Positions 9,951 through 18,782 of a stretch of 64,000 nt of DNA are shown here, one piece after another (position 1 is the stretch's first letter; each line of letters starts with the position of its first letter). A program made the position numbers and the translations under genes. This stretch comes from Flammeovirga sp. EKP202 (GTDB lineage: Bacteria; Bacteroidota; Bacteroidia; Cytophagales; Flammeovirgaceae), in assembly GCF_014534745.1 (NCBI RefSeq), contig NZ_JACVVP010000007.1:124001-188000 (forward strand), read 5' to 3'. The notes beneath the pieces are model-generated. The model searched no databases and had not been told where the DNA came from. It worked only from the letters and a program-made list of their open reading frames with translations.

Positions 9951-10259
9951 ATGATTATTGAAAATCCGATCACAATTACCGATCGTGCAGCAGAAGAGAT
10001 AAAAAATATATTAACCCAGAAAAAAGTTCCTGAGGGCTACTTTCTTAGAATTGGAGTAAAAGGCGGAGGAGGATGCGGCGGTGCTGCCTTTACTTTAGGA
10101 TTTGACAAAGAAAAAGAAACTGATATGTCTTACACTACAAAAGGAATTTCAGTGGTCATTGAAAAGCGTCAGATGATGTTTTTGATTGATCTGGAAGTAG
10201 ATTTTGAAGACCGTAGAGACGAAAGAGGTTTTGTTTTCAATAAGAAAAACGCTCAGTAG
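9951..10259 (+). CDS. IscA/HesB-like iron-sulfur assembly accessory protein lacking the C-terminal cysteines
   Basis: A-type carrier fold of 102 residues. It has the N-terminal helix ITDRAAEEIKNI, the central glycine-rich loop GVKGGGGCGGAAFTLGFD with one cysteine, and the end GFVFNKKNAQ. Canonical IscA/ErpA proteins continue with a CGCG motif that gives two of the three cluster-binding cysteines; here the gene stops before it. The protein therefore keeps the fold but only one cysteine. That makes ordinary cluster transfer doubtful, and it may be a lineage-specific variant with another role. The following peptidase gene starts 26 bases later, so they probably share a transcript. Confidence 0.8.
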   Translation: MIIENPITITDRAAEEIKNILTQKKVPEGYFLRIGVKGGGGCGGAAFTLGFDKEKETDMSYTTKGISVVIEKRQMMFLIDLEVDFEDRRDERGFVFNKKNAQ

Positions 10260-10285
10260 CTTTTTTTACAGATGTTTAAACCAGG

Positions 10286-11944
10286 ATGACAGAAGAAAAA
10301 TCAACAAAAGAATACGGCGTTAAAGCGTGGATACCTCTTATTGTAGGATTATCCATTGGACTTGGTGTGATTATAGGAACACATCTCAGGGCCCCCAGCC
10401 CAGACAGTCAACGTATGGCAGTTGATTCTAATGCTTCCAAGTTTGAACGTCTTCTTAATTACGTTGACAAGTACTACGTTGACAGTGTTGATGTTGATCA
10501 GCTCACACAAAAAGCAATTGACCATATATTAGACGATCTCGATCCACATACAGTTTATGTACCTCCAACCGAAGCTGATATTATGGCTTCTCGACTGGAT
10601 GATGGATTTGATGGTGTAGGTATTGAATTTAGAGTGATTGATGACACTTTAAAGGTAATATCTTTGATGCCCGGAGGTCCTTCTATAAAAACAGGCATCC
10701 GTGCTGGCGATAAGATCATTACGGTAAATGGTGATACTATTGCAGGGCTTAACCTGACCAATTCTCAGATTGTCAAAAAATTAAGAGGTAAAAAAGGAAC
10801 CACTGTAAAAGTAGATATTAAAAGAAGAAGAGAACCTGGTTTGTTGTCTTTTTCAATTACAAGAGATAAAGTTCCTACACCTTCTGTTGAATCAAGCTAT
10901 ATGATTGATGAAGCAACAGGATACATCAAAATTTCTCGATTTGCCACAAAAACATATGATGAGTTTCATAATGCATTATTAAATCTAAAATCAGATGGTA
11001 TGGAGAACCTCGTACTTGATTTAAGAGATAATGGTGGCGGATTTTTAGGTCAGGCTGTAAAAATTGCTGATGACCTCCTTCCAAAAGATGACTTGATCGT
11101 TTATACAGAAGGGAAAGGAAATGAATTCAGCGAAAAAGAATACAGTATTAGACCTGCTGATTTTACCGGGCCTATCGTTGTTTTGGTCAATGAAAGAAGT
11201 GCTTCAGCTTCAGAAATTGTAACTGGGGCTTTACAAGATCATGATAGAGCAGTTGTGGTTGGAAGAAGAACTTATGGAAAGGGATTAGTCCAAAGACAGA
11301 TTCGTTTAAAAGACAATTCACTTCTTAGACTTACCATCTCAAGGTATTTTACGCCTAGTGGTAGAAGTATTCAAAAACCTTATGGCGACGGTATTTCTTA
11401 TGATAACGATATCAATGAAAGATACGAAAGTGGAGAACTTTTCTTCAAAGACAGCATAAAATTAGATGAAATGCCCCAATTCAAAACCGATAATAACAGA
11501 ATTGTTTATGGTGGTGGTGGCATTATTCCCGACAACTTTGTACCTTTAGATACGACATCTTTAGGCATCTATTATTATACCTTAGAGCATACTGATTTGC
11601 TAAGAGATTTTGCGTTGAACTATGCCAATGATCATTATATCAATCTTCAAGAACATGGTTTAACACATTTCATCAATAATTTTGAAAGTGACACATCAAT
11701 CATCACTCAACTTGAAAAATTCTCAGAGATGAATGGTGTGTTAAGGAAATTTGAGCACCGTAATTCAGATCAAATTGATGAGGAATTAGTGCATAGAATC
11801 AAAGTTACAATAGCAAGAGCACTCTGGGGGGATGAAGGATACTATCAGGTTCTTAATATGAAAGATCCTATGGTAAAAGAGGCAAAAAAGATCATACAGC
11901 AAGGAGTGGCTACGGAAGCCAAAGACCCAAAAGTCAAAGGCTGA
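10286..11944 (+). CDS. S41 family C-terminal processing peptidase (CtpA/Prc-like)
   Basis: Periplasmic tail-specific serine protease. In 552 residues there is an N-terminal membrane anchor (about 14-32), a helical lead, a PDZ domain (about 106-182, with DGVGIEF and GIRAGDKIITVNG) and the S41 catalytic core. The catalytic dyad is Ser307 in ERSASASE and Lys332 in YGKGLVQ; the 25-residue spacing matches that of the known enzymes. A C-terminal extension of about 150 residues is typical of Bacteroidota homologues. It would trim or degrade envelope proteins. It lies between an IscA-like gene and a histidine kinase gene with short gaps (26 and 45 bases), so a three-gene unit is likely. Confidence 0.94.
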   Translation: MTEEKSTKEYGVKAWIPLIVGLSIGLGVIIGTHLRAPSPDSQRMAVDSNASKFERLLNYVDKYYVDSVDVDQLTQKAIDHILDDLDPHTVYVPPTEADIMASRLDDGFDGVGIEFRVIDDTLKVISLMPGGPSIKTGIRAGDKIITVNGDTIAGLNLTNSQIVKKLRGKKGTTVKVDIKRRREPGLLSFSITRDKVPTPSVESSYMIDEATGYIKISRFATKTYDEFHNALLNLKSDGMENLVLDLRDNGGGFLGQAVKIADDLLPKDDLIVYTEGKGNEFSEKEYSIRPADFTGPIVVLVNERSASASEIVTGALQDHDRAVVVGRRTYGKGLVQRQIRLKDNSLLRLTISRYFTPSGRSIQKPYGDGISYDNDINERYESGELFFKDSIKLDEMPQFKTDNNRIVYGGGGIIPDNFVPLDTTSLGIYYYTLEHTDLLRDFALNYANDHYINLQEHGLTHFINNFESDTSIITQLEKFSEMNGVLRKFEHRNSDQIDEELVHRIKVTIARALWGDEGYYQVLNMKDPMVKEAKKIIQQGVATEAKDPKVKG

Positions 11945-11989
11945 AAGTAATCAGTTCAATACCCCAAATTTACTACTCTAGTTATACTT

Positions 11990-13939
11990 ATGAAGCTAAA
12001 ACAAATCAAATTACTCTCCAATCAAGACGCTCAAACTAGTGTATTTCTCTCCTCTAAAATTGGAGAAGGGCAAAACTTCAAGGAAAGTCTTGATCTGTTT
12101 TTTGATGCGTATTCAACAATTCTAAACCCTTTTAACGTTTCTATTTTCTTTAAAAAAGAGGAACATCATGTTGAATTAAATCCTCCATTTATCAGAAACC
12201 TTGGATTAGCTTATATCTATACTAATCACACTTACTACCCTCCTCATGTTTACCTGATCGAAAATTTCTTGAAGCTAGATCAGGTATATCATATTTTCGA
12301 AAAAGGGGATAAATCATTTTACATCTCTAAACTTGAGGAACAAGGTATTTTGGTGATTCAGTCTGAAAAGACCAATTTTGGTTTTGATAACATCAATGGA
12401 TTTAATACGATTATCAATCTACTTTCTAAATGCGTTATCAATTCTTTGAAATTAGAGAGGTTAAAAACTTTTTCTACATCAAAGCACAATACACAAAGCC
12501 CCTACCCTACATTTAGGTTTGACAAAGAAGCAAACATTCTATTTTTAAATCATTCTGCAAAAAAGATCACAACACATTTTGAAGAGCTAAAATGGGTCTA
12601 TGCTGATATGTTCAAAGAATGTTTATCAGCTTATCAAACCAAAGAATATGAACAAATTATATTAGGAACTCCTTATTCTATAACGATTAAACCAATACCT
12701 GATCAGGACGTTGTGTATGTTTATGCTATAGACATTTCAACCAGAAAAAATATTGAAAATAAACTAAAGGAAGAGAAAGAAAAAGCAGAAAAATCAGCTC
12801 AGCAAAAAATGGAGTTTTTATCCACTATGAGCCATGAGATTAGAACACCAATGAATTCAATTATTGGTTCTATCAACTTATTGATTGATACACAACTCAA
12901 TCCTTATCAATCGAAGAAGCTGGAAATGATGCGATTTGCTGCTGATAACTTACTTCGTTTAATCAATGAAATATTAGACTTCAATAAATTGGAGGCGAAC
13001 AAGGTAAGTTTAGAAAAAATTCGTTTTTCGATACCTGATACAATGGAGCATTTGTTTATGATGTATGCTCTTCAAGCAGAAAATAAAAATATTGGCTATC
13101 AGCTCAAAGCTGCTACACTTCCCGTTAATTTTGTAATGGGTGATCCTACTCGCCTTTCTCAAATCCTATTAAATTTAATTTCCAATGCCATTAAGTTTAC
13201 TGAGGAAGGAGCTGTTTCTTTTGATGTTGAGTGCACTTATCAAGACGAAAAGTCGATTGTGTACCAATTTATCATCAAAGACTCGGGTATAGGTATTTCA
13301 CAAGATCGAATTGATTCCATATTTGAAGCTTTTACTCAGGCGGATACCAGTACAACTCGAAAGTTTGGTGGTACTGGACTTGGTTTAAATATTACTAAAA
13401 AAATAGTAGACCTTTTGGATGGACAATTAATTCTAGAAAGTAAAGAAGGCGAAGGCTCAACGTTTAAAGTAAGTCTTCCTTTTACAATTGCTGAAAACCA
13501 GAAGGAAGATAAGAAGAAGGATAACTTCCAAATTATAGAAGGTAATCTCAAAGGAAAGAAAGTGTTGCTTGTTGATGATAATGAATTCAACATTCTTATT
13601 GCTTCGGAATTTCTAAACCGATGGGAAGCAGAGTACATTACCGCAAAAAATGGTGAGGATGCAATCATTAAATTATACGAAGAAGATAAGACTGTTGATA
13701 TCATTTTAATGGACCTTCAAATGCCTGTGATGAACGGTTACGAAGCAACAAAAATTATTCGTGAAAAACGAGATGATTACTACCAAAACTTACCTATCGT
13801 TGCATTGAGTGCTGATGTTGCCAGTGAAAATATTTCTGAAATTGAAAGAAAAGGCTTTAACGGTTTCGCTTCTAAGCCCTTCGACCCTGAAACACTTCTA
13901 ACAAAATTGCTCTCCCTAATTGAAAAAAAATCTTATTAA
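11990..13939 (+). CDS. Hybrid sensor histidine kinase / response regulator
   Basis: Cytoplasmic-looking hybrid kinase of 649 residues with no membrane helix. Residues 1-250 form an input region of unknown type, possibly GAF- or PAS-like. A coiled stretch leads into HisKA with phospho-acceptor H282 in MSHEIRTP. The ATPase domain has the N box around N395/N399 and D431-x-G-x-G, followed by FGGTGLGLNI. A receiver domain (about 523-645) carries the acidic pocket DD529-530, phospho-acceptor D575 in LMDLQMP and K629. There is no DNA-binding output and no Hpt domain, so its partner must be elsewhere. It is probably transcribed from upstream with the peptidase gene. Confidence 0.94.
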   Translation: MKLKQIKLLSNQDAQTSVFLSSKIGEGQNFKESLDLFFDAYSTILNPFNVSIFFKKEEHHVELNPPFIRNLGLAYIYTNHTYYPPHVYLIENFLKLDQVYHIFEKGDKSFYISKLEEQGILVIQSEKTNFGFDNINGFNTIINLLSKCVINSLKLERLKTFSTSKHNTQSPYPTFRFDKEANILFLNHSAKKITTHFEELKWVYADMFKECLSAYQTKEYEQIILGTPYSITIKPIPDQDVVYVYAIDISTRKNIENKLKEEKEKAEKSAQQKMEFLSTMSHEIRTPMNSIIGSINLLIDTQLNPYQSKKLEMMRFAADNLLRLINEILDFNKLEANKVSLEKIRFSIPDTMEHLFMMYALQAENKNIGYQLKAATLPVNFVMGDPTRLSQILLNLISNAIKFTEEGAVSFDVECTYQDEKSIVYQFIIKDSGIGISQDRIDSIFEAFTQADTSTTRKFGGTGLGLNITKKIVDLLDGQLILESKEGEGSTFKVSLPFTIAENQKEDKKKDNFQIIEGNLKGKKVLLVDDNEFNILIASEFLNRWEAEYITAKNGEDAIIKLYEEDKTVDIILMDLQMPVMNGYEATKIIREKRDDYYQNLPIVALSADVASENISEIERKGFNGFASKPFDPETLLTKLLSLIEKKSY

Positions 13940-13985
13940 AAGATTAAAAAAAGGTTACATCATAAGTGATTCTCAGATTAAAAAG

Positions 13986-13993
13986 TATTTTTG
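13986..13993 (+). promoter_or_regulatory. Candidate -7 box before the second flippase-like gene
   Basis: TATTTTTG fits TAnnTTTG, 86 bases before the ATG at 14079. A small inverted repeat, TTGAC-N3-GTCAA, follows at 13998-14010 inside the presumed leader. No TTG lies at the standard distance. Confidence 0.35.
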
Positions 13994-14078
13994 TGTGTTG
14001 ACTTCGTCAAATTTATGTGTGTATTCGATTCAAGTCATCAAAACTTCGATTTTTTAAAATAAAAGGAGAACAAACACT

Positions 14079-15155
14079 ATGGATACCCAGCAGCAAAAAA
14101 TGCTTAAAAATCTTAGTCCAACTAGGATGGTATTGCCTATTTTGGTAGGTCTAGGGGTTTTATTTTACATGATATTTACGGATGACAATATTAACGGAGA
14201 AGTCATCAAAAATAGTCTATCACAAATGGACCTTTGGTGGGTCATTGCCTCCTTTGTCGTATTATTTGCTAGAGACTTTGGTTATATGTCTAGAATCAGG
14301 GCTTTAACAGATAATAAATTAAATTGGAATTCCAGCTTTTTTGTCATTATGCTATGGGAGTTTGCTTCTGCGGTTACCCCTTCAGTAGTTGGAGGTACTA
14401 CTGTTGCAGTTTTTATCATGAACAAAGAGAGGATTCCATTTGGGAAAGCCTTAAGTTTTGTAATGCTTACTGCGATATTAGATAACTTATTTTTTGTGTT
14501 TGCCTCCCTTTTAGTCATCGCATTATTTCCTGGAAGTATATTCCCTACAAATAATTATACCACTGAGATTTTAGGTTTCACATTAGGATTAAAACAAATA
14601 TTTGTTGTCAGTGTATCACTGATTGCTTTATACACAATATTCATGGCTTGGGGCCTTTTTATTGGCCCTAAATCTTTTAAAAGGTTTCTATGGAAATTAA
14701 CTTCTACAAGATTCACGAAAAGATGGAGACGTGATGCTGTAAGAAGTGGAAACGAGATGATTGTGGCTTCAAGAGAACTAAGAGGTCATCCTTTCAGCTA
14801 TTGGGTAAAAGTTATCTCCTCAACAATATTTATTTGGTCTGCAAGATATGCAATGCTAAACTGTTTAATCAATGCCTTTCTGCACGTTGATTTAATGGGA
14901 ATGACACATCAAAGCTTCTTAGATCAGTGCCTCATTTTTGGCAGACAGGTGATCATGTGGATTGTAATGCTCATATCTCCTACTCCTGGTAGTGCAGGAA
15001 CTGCAGAATTTTTCTTTGGGGAGTTTTTTAAAGAATTTTTCAAAGACGGTGGAATCGTACTGATTGTAGCTCTTTTTTGGAGATTATTCACCTATTATGC
15101 TTATTTGGCCATTGGTTCAATTGTGTTACCAAGATGGATTACTAAAAGGTTTTAG
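14079..15155 (+). CDS. Flippase-like / lysylphosphatidylglycerol synthase transmembrane family protein (UPF0104), second copy
   Basis: A 358-residue multi-spanning membrane protein of the same superfamily as the protein at 8238. It shows the family pattern: an arginine-bearing first loop (ARDFGYMSRIRAL), the segment WEFASAVTPSVVGGTTVAVF and a late ISPTPGSAGTAEFFFGEF loop matching the PTPGGTGS loop of the other copy. There is no catalytic soluble domain. It has a good Shine-Dalgarno (AGGAG) about 10 bases before the ATG, and a strong terminator follows, so it is probably a single-gene unit. Lipid or precursor translocation is the family-based guess; the substrate is unknown. Confidence 0.83.
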   Translation: MDTQQQKMLKNLSPTRMVLPILVGLGVLFYMIFTDDNINGEVIKNSLSQMDLWWVIASFVVLFARDFGYMSRIRALTDNKLNWNSSFFVIMLWEFASAVTPSVVGGTTVAVFIMNKERIPFGKALSFVMLTAILDNLFFVFASLLVIALFPGSIFPTNNYTTEILGFTLGLKQIFVVSVSLIALYTIFMAWGLFIGPKSFKRFLWKLTSTRFTKRWRRDAVRSGNEMIVASRELRGHPFSYWVKVISSTIFIWSARYAMLNCLINAFLHVDLMGMTHQSFLDQCLIFGRQVIMWIVMLISPTPGSAGTAEFFFGEFFKEFFKDGGIVLIVALFWRLFTYYAYLAIGSIVLPRWITKRF

Positions 15156-15198
15156 ATTTGATTTAACCTTATCTATATAAATAGACTTCTAGAGAACG

Positions 15199-15232
15199 AA
15201 AAAGTGGAACTGAAAACGGTTCCACTTTTTTT
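15199..15232 (+). terminator. Intrinsic terminator after the second flippase-like gene
   Basis: A 12-bp perfect stem (15199-15210 with 15219-15230; GTGGAAC/GTTCCAC core) extends through a G-T pair to an AAAA loop and ends in a T-run. A-rich on the other side, it may also work on the minus strand. The rest of the 338-base gap up to 15493 shows no gene or clear promoter. Confidence 0.85.
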
Positions 15233-15493
15233 GATTAATGATAATGATAAAAAAATTAGGTCTAACGGGAAATAGTCTCTGCTAAGTGTTTATCAAAATT
15301 ATTTCTTTTATCACAGAAGAACAACTCTCTTTTATGGGGATACTACTCAAGTAACTTTTGAATCAAAAAAGAACAAAACCATTAGAAATCAGTTTATAAA
15401 CAAAAAATTCACTTTCATTTCAGAAATACTTTATCGTAAAATTTACTTTCTAGTAACATTCTTACGAAATTTGTACCCCGAACTTGAGATAGA

Positions 15494-17482
15494 ATGATAA
15501 GAAGAGAGAATAAATTATCTGATTGGTTACCAATCACTAAGAAAGAAATGGCATTAAGAGGTTGGGATAGCCTAGATGTCATTATCATATCAGGAGATGC
15601 CTATGTGGATCATCCTTCATTTGGTGCTGCTGTAATTGCAAGACTTGTAGAGTCTGAAGGATTAAAAGTAGGAATTATCCCTCAACCCAATTGGAAAGGT
15701 GACTTAAGCGACTTCAAACAGTTAGGTAAACCTAATTTGTTTTTTGGAGTAACTGGTGGATGTATGGACTCAATGGTCAATCATTACACTGCTGCCAAAA
15801 GAAGACGCTCTAATGATGCATATACGGCTGGTGGTGAGTCAGGACAAAGACCTGATTATGCTACCATAGTTTATTCTAAAATCCTAAAAGAGTTATATCC
15901 TGACGTTCCCGTACTAATTGGTGGAATTGAGGCCTCTTTACGTAGGGTAACACATTATGACTATTGGTCTGACCAATTGAAACCTTCTATTCTAGAAGAA
16001 TCCGAGGCTGATATATTGGTTTACGGGATGGGAGAACAACCTTTAAGACAAATTATCAAACTTGTCAAAAAAGGAGTCCCAATGCGTTCATTAAAAACTA
16101 TTCAACAGACTGCCATTTTGCAGCCTGTGGAAGAAGAATTACCTAAAGGGGTGCATTGGAATACAATTGACCTTCACTCCCATGAAGAATGTTTGGAAGA
16201 CAAAATAAAGTTCGCTTCCAATTTCAAGCATATAGAAAGAGAATCTAACAAGCAGTATGCTGATCGCTTAACGCAGGTAATAGGTAAGTACAGATTAGTC
16301 ATTAATCCTCCATATAAAACAATGAAGGAGAAAGAAATCGATGCTTCCTTTGATTTACCTTACACAAGATTACCACATCCAAAGTACAACAACCAAGGTG
16401 CAATCCCTGCTTTTGATATGATCAAATTCTCTATCAATATGCATAGAGGGTGTTTTGGAGGATGTTCTTTCTGTACAATTTCAGCTCACCAAGGAAAAAT
16501 GATTGCGAGTCGTTCTGAATCTTCAATTTTAAAAGAAATTGATAAGGTAACGACTATGCCTGACTTCAAAGGATACTTAAGTGATCTTGGTGGCCCTAGT
16601 GCCAACATGTACAAGATGAAAGGTAAAATACAATCCATTTGTGATAAATGTGTAAGTCCATCTTGTATTCATCCAGTGGTTTGTGACAACTTAGATTCAT
16701 CGCATAAGGCAATGACGCAACTTTACAGAAAAGTTGACAAGCATCCTGAAATCAAAAAAGCCTTTGTGAGTAGTGGTATTCGATATGACCTTTTGGTAAG
16801 CGATTACAACAAATCAGATGAAACGAAAAGTTTACATGAATATATGGAACAGGTAGTCACAAGACATATACCTGGCCGATTGAAAGTAGCTCCTGAACAT
16901 ACTTCAGATCCTGTTTTAAGGATCATGAGAAAACCTTCTTTCAAACACTTCCATACATTCAAGAAAAAATTCGATCAAATCAATAAAAAGCATGGATTAA
17001 AACAGCCTTTGATTCCTTATTTTATCTCAAGTCACCCTGGTTGTGAAATGAAGGATATGGCAAACCTTGCTTTAGAAACAAAGGAAATGGGTTTCCAATT
17101 GGAGCAAGTACAAGATTTTACCCCTACTCCAATGACTGTTGCTACTGTAATTTATTATACGGGTGTACACCCTTATACTTTAAAGCCAGTGGATACGGTA
17201 AAAGATCCTAGAAAGAAAAAAGATCAGAACAAATTCTTCTTCTGGTATAAAAAAGAAAATCAAGCTTGGATTAGAGAAACACTTCGCAAAAGTGGCAACT
17301 CTAAAATGGCGGAAGATTTATTAAAATATCACGCCAAAGCGAAAAGAGATGAGCGTGATGCTAAAGCGAACAGTTCATCTGCTTCAAAAAATAAGCGTGG
17401 AACAAAAAGTCATCCGCCTCGTGGTAAAGAGATGAAAATGGGCCAGTCAAAAGCCTCAAACAGAAGAAAGAAGAGAAGATAA
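15494..17482 (+). CDS. YgiQ family radical SAM protein
   Basis: Radical SAM protein of 662 residues belonging to the UPF0313/YgiQ family. A cobalamin-binding-like N-terminal part (VTGGCMDSMVNHYTAAKRRR, IGGIEASLRR) precedes the radical SAM core with C320-x3-C324-x2-C327 in MHRGCFGGCSFC. The end, from about residue 600, is rich in lysine and serine and looks disordered. The biochemical role of YgiQ proteins is not established. The gene has no same-strand neighbour close by and ends at a hairpin shared with the convergent TonB-domain gene. Start: ATG at 15494, with no longer open frame upstream of consequence. Confidence 0.92.
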   Translation: MIRRENKLSDWLPITKKEMALRGWDSLDVIIISGDAYVDHPSFGAAVIARLVESEGLKVGIIPQPNWKGDLSDFKQLGKPNLFFGVTGGCMDSMVNHYTAAKRRRSNDAYTAGGESGQRPDYATIVYSKILKELYPDVPVLIGGIEASLRRVTHYDYWSDQLKPSILEESEADILVYGMGEQPLRQIIKLVKKGVPMRSLKTIQQTAILQPVEEELPKGVHWNTIDLHSHEECLEDKIKFASNFKHIERESNKQYADRLTQVIGKYRLVINPPYKTMKEKEIDASFDLPYTRLPHPKYNNQGAIPAFDMIKFSINMHRGCFGGCSFCTISAHQGKMIASRSESSILKEIDKVTTMPDFKGYLSDLGGPSANMYKMKGKIQSICDKCVSPSCIHPVVCDNLDSSHKAMTQLYRKVDKHPEIKKAFVSSGIRYDLLVSDYNKSDETKSLHEYMEQVVTRHIPGRLKVAPEHTSDPVLRIMRKPSFKHFHTFKKKFDQINKKHGLKQPLIPYFISSHPGCEMKDMANLALETKEMGFQLEQVQDFTPTPMTVATVIYYTGVHPYTLKPVDTVKDPRKKKDQNKFFFWYKKENQAWIRETLRKSGNSKMAEDLLKYHAKAKRDERDAKANSSSASKNKRGTKSHPPRGKEMKMGQSKASNRRKKRR

Positions 17483-17559
17483 ATTGAACTTTTCCTTGAA
17501 AGTGTTTTTTAACCACAAGGATAACAACATTTTATCTACAACTCCATTCATATAAAACA

Positions 17560-17595
17560 AAACACCTCATCAGATTTGAACCTGATGAGGTGTTT
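17560..17595. terminator. Bidirectional terminator between ygiQ-like and tonB-domain genes
   Basis: A 14-bp perfect stem (17560-17573 with 17582-17595) and an 8-base loop lie between two convergent genes. The flanks are A/T-rich on both sides, which suits termination in both directions. Confidence 0.8.
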
Positions 17596-17625
17596 GTCAT
17601 TTTAAGCTATATTTTATCTCTACAA

Positions 17626-18021
17626 TTAGTAGTTTAATGAGAAGTTAAAAGGAACAATTACCCAAGATGGAACTGCTTGTACTTCACCTGTAATTGTATT
17701 AGTAACTACAGTAGGCTCAAACTCTAATTTCATAATTGCCTCTTCTACAGAAGATGCTAGCATTTCGCTACCTTTAATTACTGTATATTTTGTAACCTCC
17801 CCTTCAGCATTAACATAAGCTTTAATCTTCACTTGTCCTTCGATTCCTAAATCTTTACCAACTTTTGGGTAATCAATTTGAGAAGTTATCTCTTCATAAT
17901 TTACAACTTTTGCTTGTTGATATGTAAATAATGGTTTGTCGTCATCGAAGTTGTCTGCTGCTACATTAATAACTAATCCGAAAATAAATGCTACTGATAA
18001 TAATATATTTTTTATGTTCAT
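17626..18021 (-). CDS. Small secreted protein with TonB C-terminal domain
   Basis: A 131-residue protein: a Sec signal peptide (MNIKNILLSVAFIFGLVINVAADN), a short linker, then a TonB C-terminal-like domain (about 45-131; DYPKVGKDLGIEGQVKIKAYV and a closing VPFNFSL). It has no membrane anchor left after cleavage and no proline-rich stalk, so it cannot be a normal energy transducer with ExbBD. It more likely acts as a free periplasmic domain. The same domain ends both M56 proteins encoded just across the divergent promoter region, which suggests a shared pathway. Function beyond that is unknown. Confidence 0.75.
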   Translation of the reverse strand: MNIKNILLSVAFIFGLVINVAADNFDDDKPLFTYQQAKVVNYEEITSQIDYPKVGKDLGIEGQVKIKAYVNAEGEVTKYTVIKGSEMLASSVEEAIMKLEFEPTVVTNTITGEVQAVPSWVIVPFNFSLNY

Positions 18022-18109
18022 GACTTTACTTTTTTAGTTTTGAAAATTATTAATGTTACTTATCCTTAACATTAACGTAACATAAAGATGGCTGTTTAAA
18101 TTCTATATT

Positions 18110-18120
18110 GTACTAAGTAC
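18110..18120. repeat. GTACTAAGTAC palindrome, upstream copy
   Basis: An 11-base odd palindrome (GTACT-A-AGTAC) in the divergent region between the TonB-domain gene and blaI. An identical copy lies at 21937-21947, right after the second M56 stop codon, so the pair brackets the blaI-M56 locus. See the repeat at 31832 for the related longer element. Confidence 0.5.
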
Positions 18121-18300
18121 ACTTAAGTTTTTTTGATGATTATGATCATTTTTAGCATTATAACGATCCTTTAAGCCCTTTAGTTTCACTCTTAAATAAT
18201 AAAAAGAGTAAATATTTCTCAAAAAAGAACAATAACTAAAAAATACACCAATATTAATTTAATGTTACATACTATATAATAATAATTAAGGAATCAATTG

Positions 18301-18364
18301 AACTAAATGTTTAGTTTTAAAACTAATTTTTTAGTTGTAAAAGTTGTAAACTAAATCTTTAGTT
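18301..18364. promoter_or_regulatory. Three palindromic operators in front of blaI
   Basis: Three 16-base sites share the form AACTAAANNTTTAGTT: 18301-18316 (perfect, centre TG), 18321-18336 (one mismatch) and 18349-18364 (perfect, centre TC). Their centres are 20 and 28 bases apart and the last ends 40 bases before the blaI ATG. Isolated TTTAGTT half-sites occur nearer the divergent gene (18033, 18179, 18234 region). BlaI/MecI repressors bind dyads in their own promoters, so these are the likely autoregulatory operators. The rest of the 383-base gap (18022-18404) holds no gene. Confidence 0.75.
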
Positions 18365-18404
18365 CATACATTGCATTCATAATCAAATACTAAATATATA
18401 TTCA

Positions 18405-18782
18405 ATGAAAAAATTAACTACTGCCGAGGAACAAGTGATGCAGGTATTATGGGACCTAAAAAAGGCATTTGTAAAAGAAATCATTACTGAATTGCCTGAA
18501 CCAAAACCTGCTTACAATACGGTTTCTACTATTATCAGAATCTTACAGCAAAAAGAGTTTGTGGGTCATAATACTTTTGGGAAAAGCCATCAGTACTTTC
18601 CTTTAGTCACAAAAGAACAATACTCCCATCAATACTTAAAAAGTTTTGTAGGACGCTTCTTTAGTGGCTCCTTTGAAAACATGGTTTCATTCTTTGCAAA
18701 AAAGGAAGATGTGAACTTAAATGAGTTAGAAGACCTTCTAAAAGATATTGATCCGGATAAAAAAGAAGAAAACGATGATTAG
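18405..18782 (+). CDS. BlaI/MecI/CopY family transcriptional repressor
   Basis: Winged-helix repressor of 125 residues: LTTAEEQVMQVLWDL opens the family, and the recognition part PAYNTVSTIIRILQQKEFV is typical. The C-terminal half (from about 75) is the dimerisation and cleavage region and ends in an acidic-lysine tail. In the known system an M56 sensor protease causes loss of the repressor. Its stop overlaps the ATG of the first M56 gene in ATGATTAG (8 bases), so the two are translationally coupled. It probably represses its own operon through the three sites at 18301-18364. The inducing signal is unknown; nothing here indicates beta-lactams. Confidence 0.92.
   Translation: MKKLTTAEEQVMQVLWDLKKAFVKEIITELPEPKPAYNTVSTIIRILQQKEFVGHNTFGKSHQYFPLVTKEQYSHQYLKSFVGRFFSGSFENMVSFFAKKEDVNLNELEDLLKDIDPDKKEENDD

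Noticed and set aside
18748-18774. TTG start for the first M56 gene
   Set aside because: The ATG at 18775 matches the tandem copy and the overlap arrangement; the extra residues are lysine-rich read-through of blaI.
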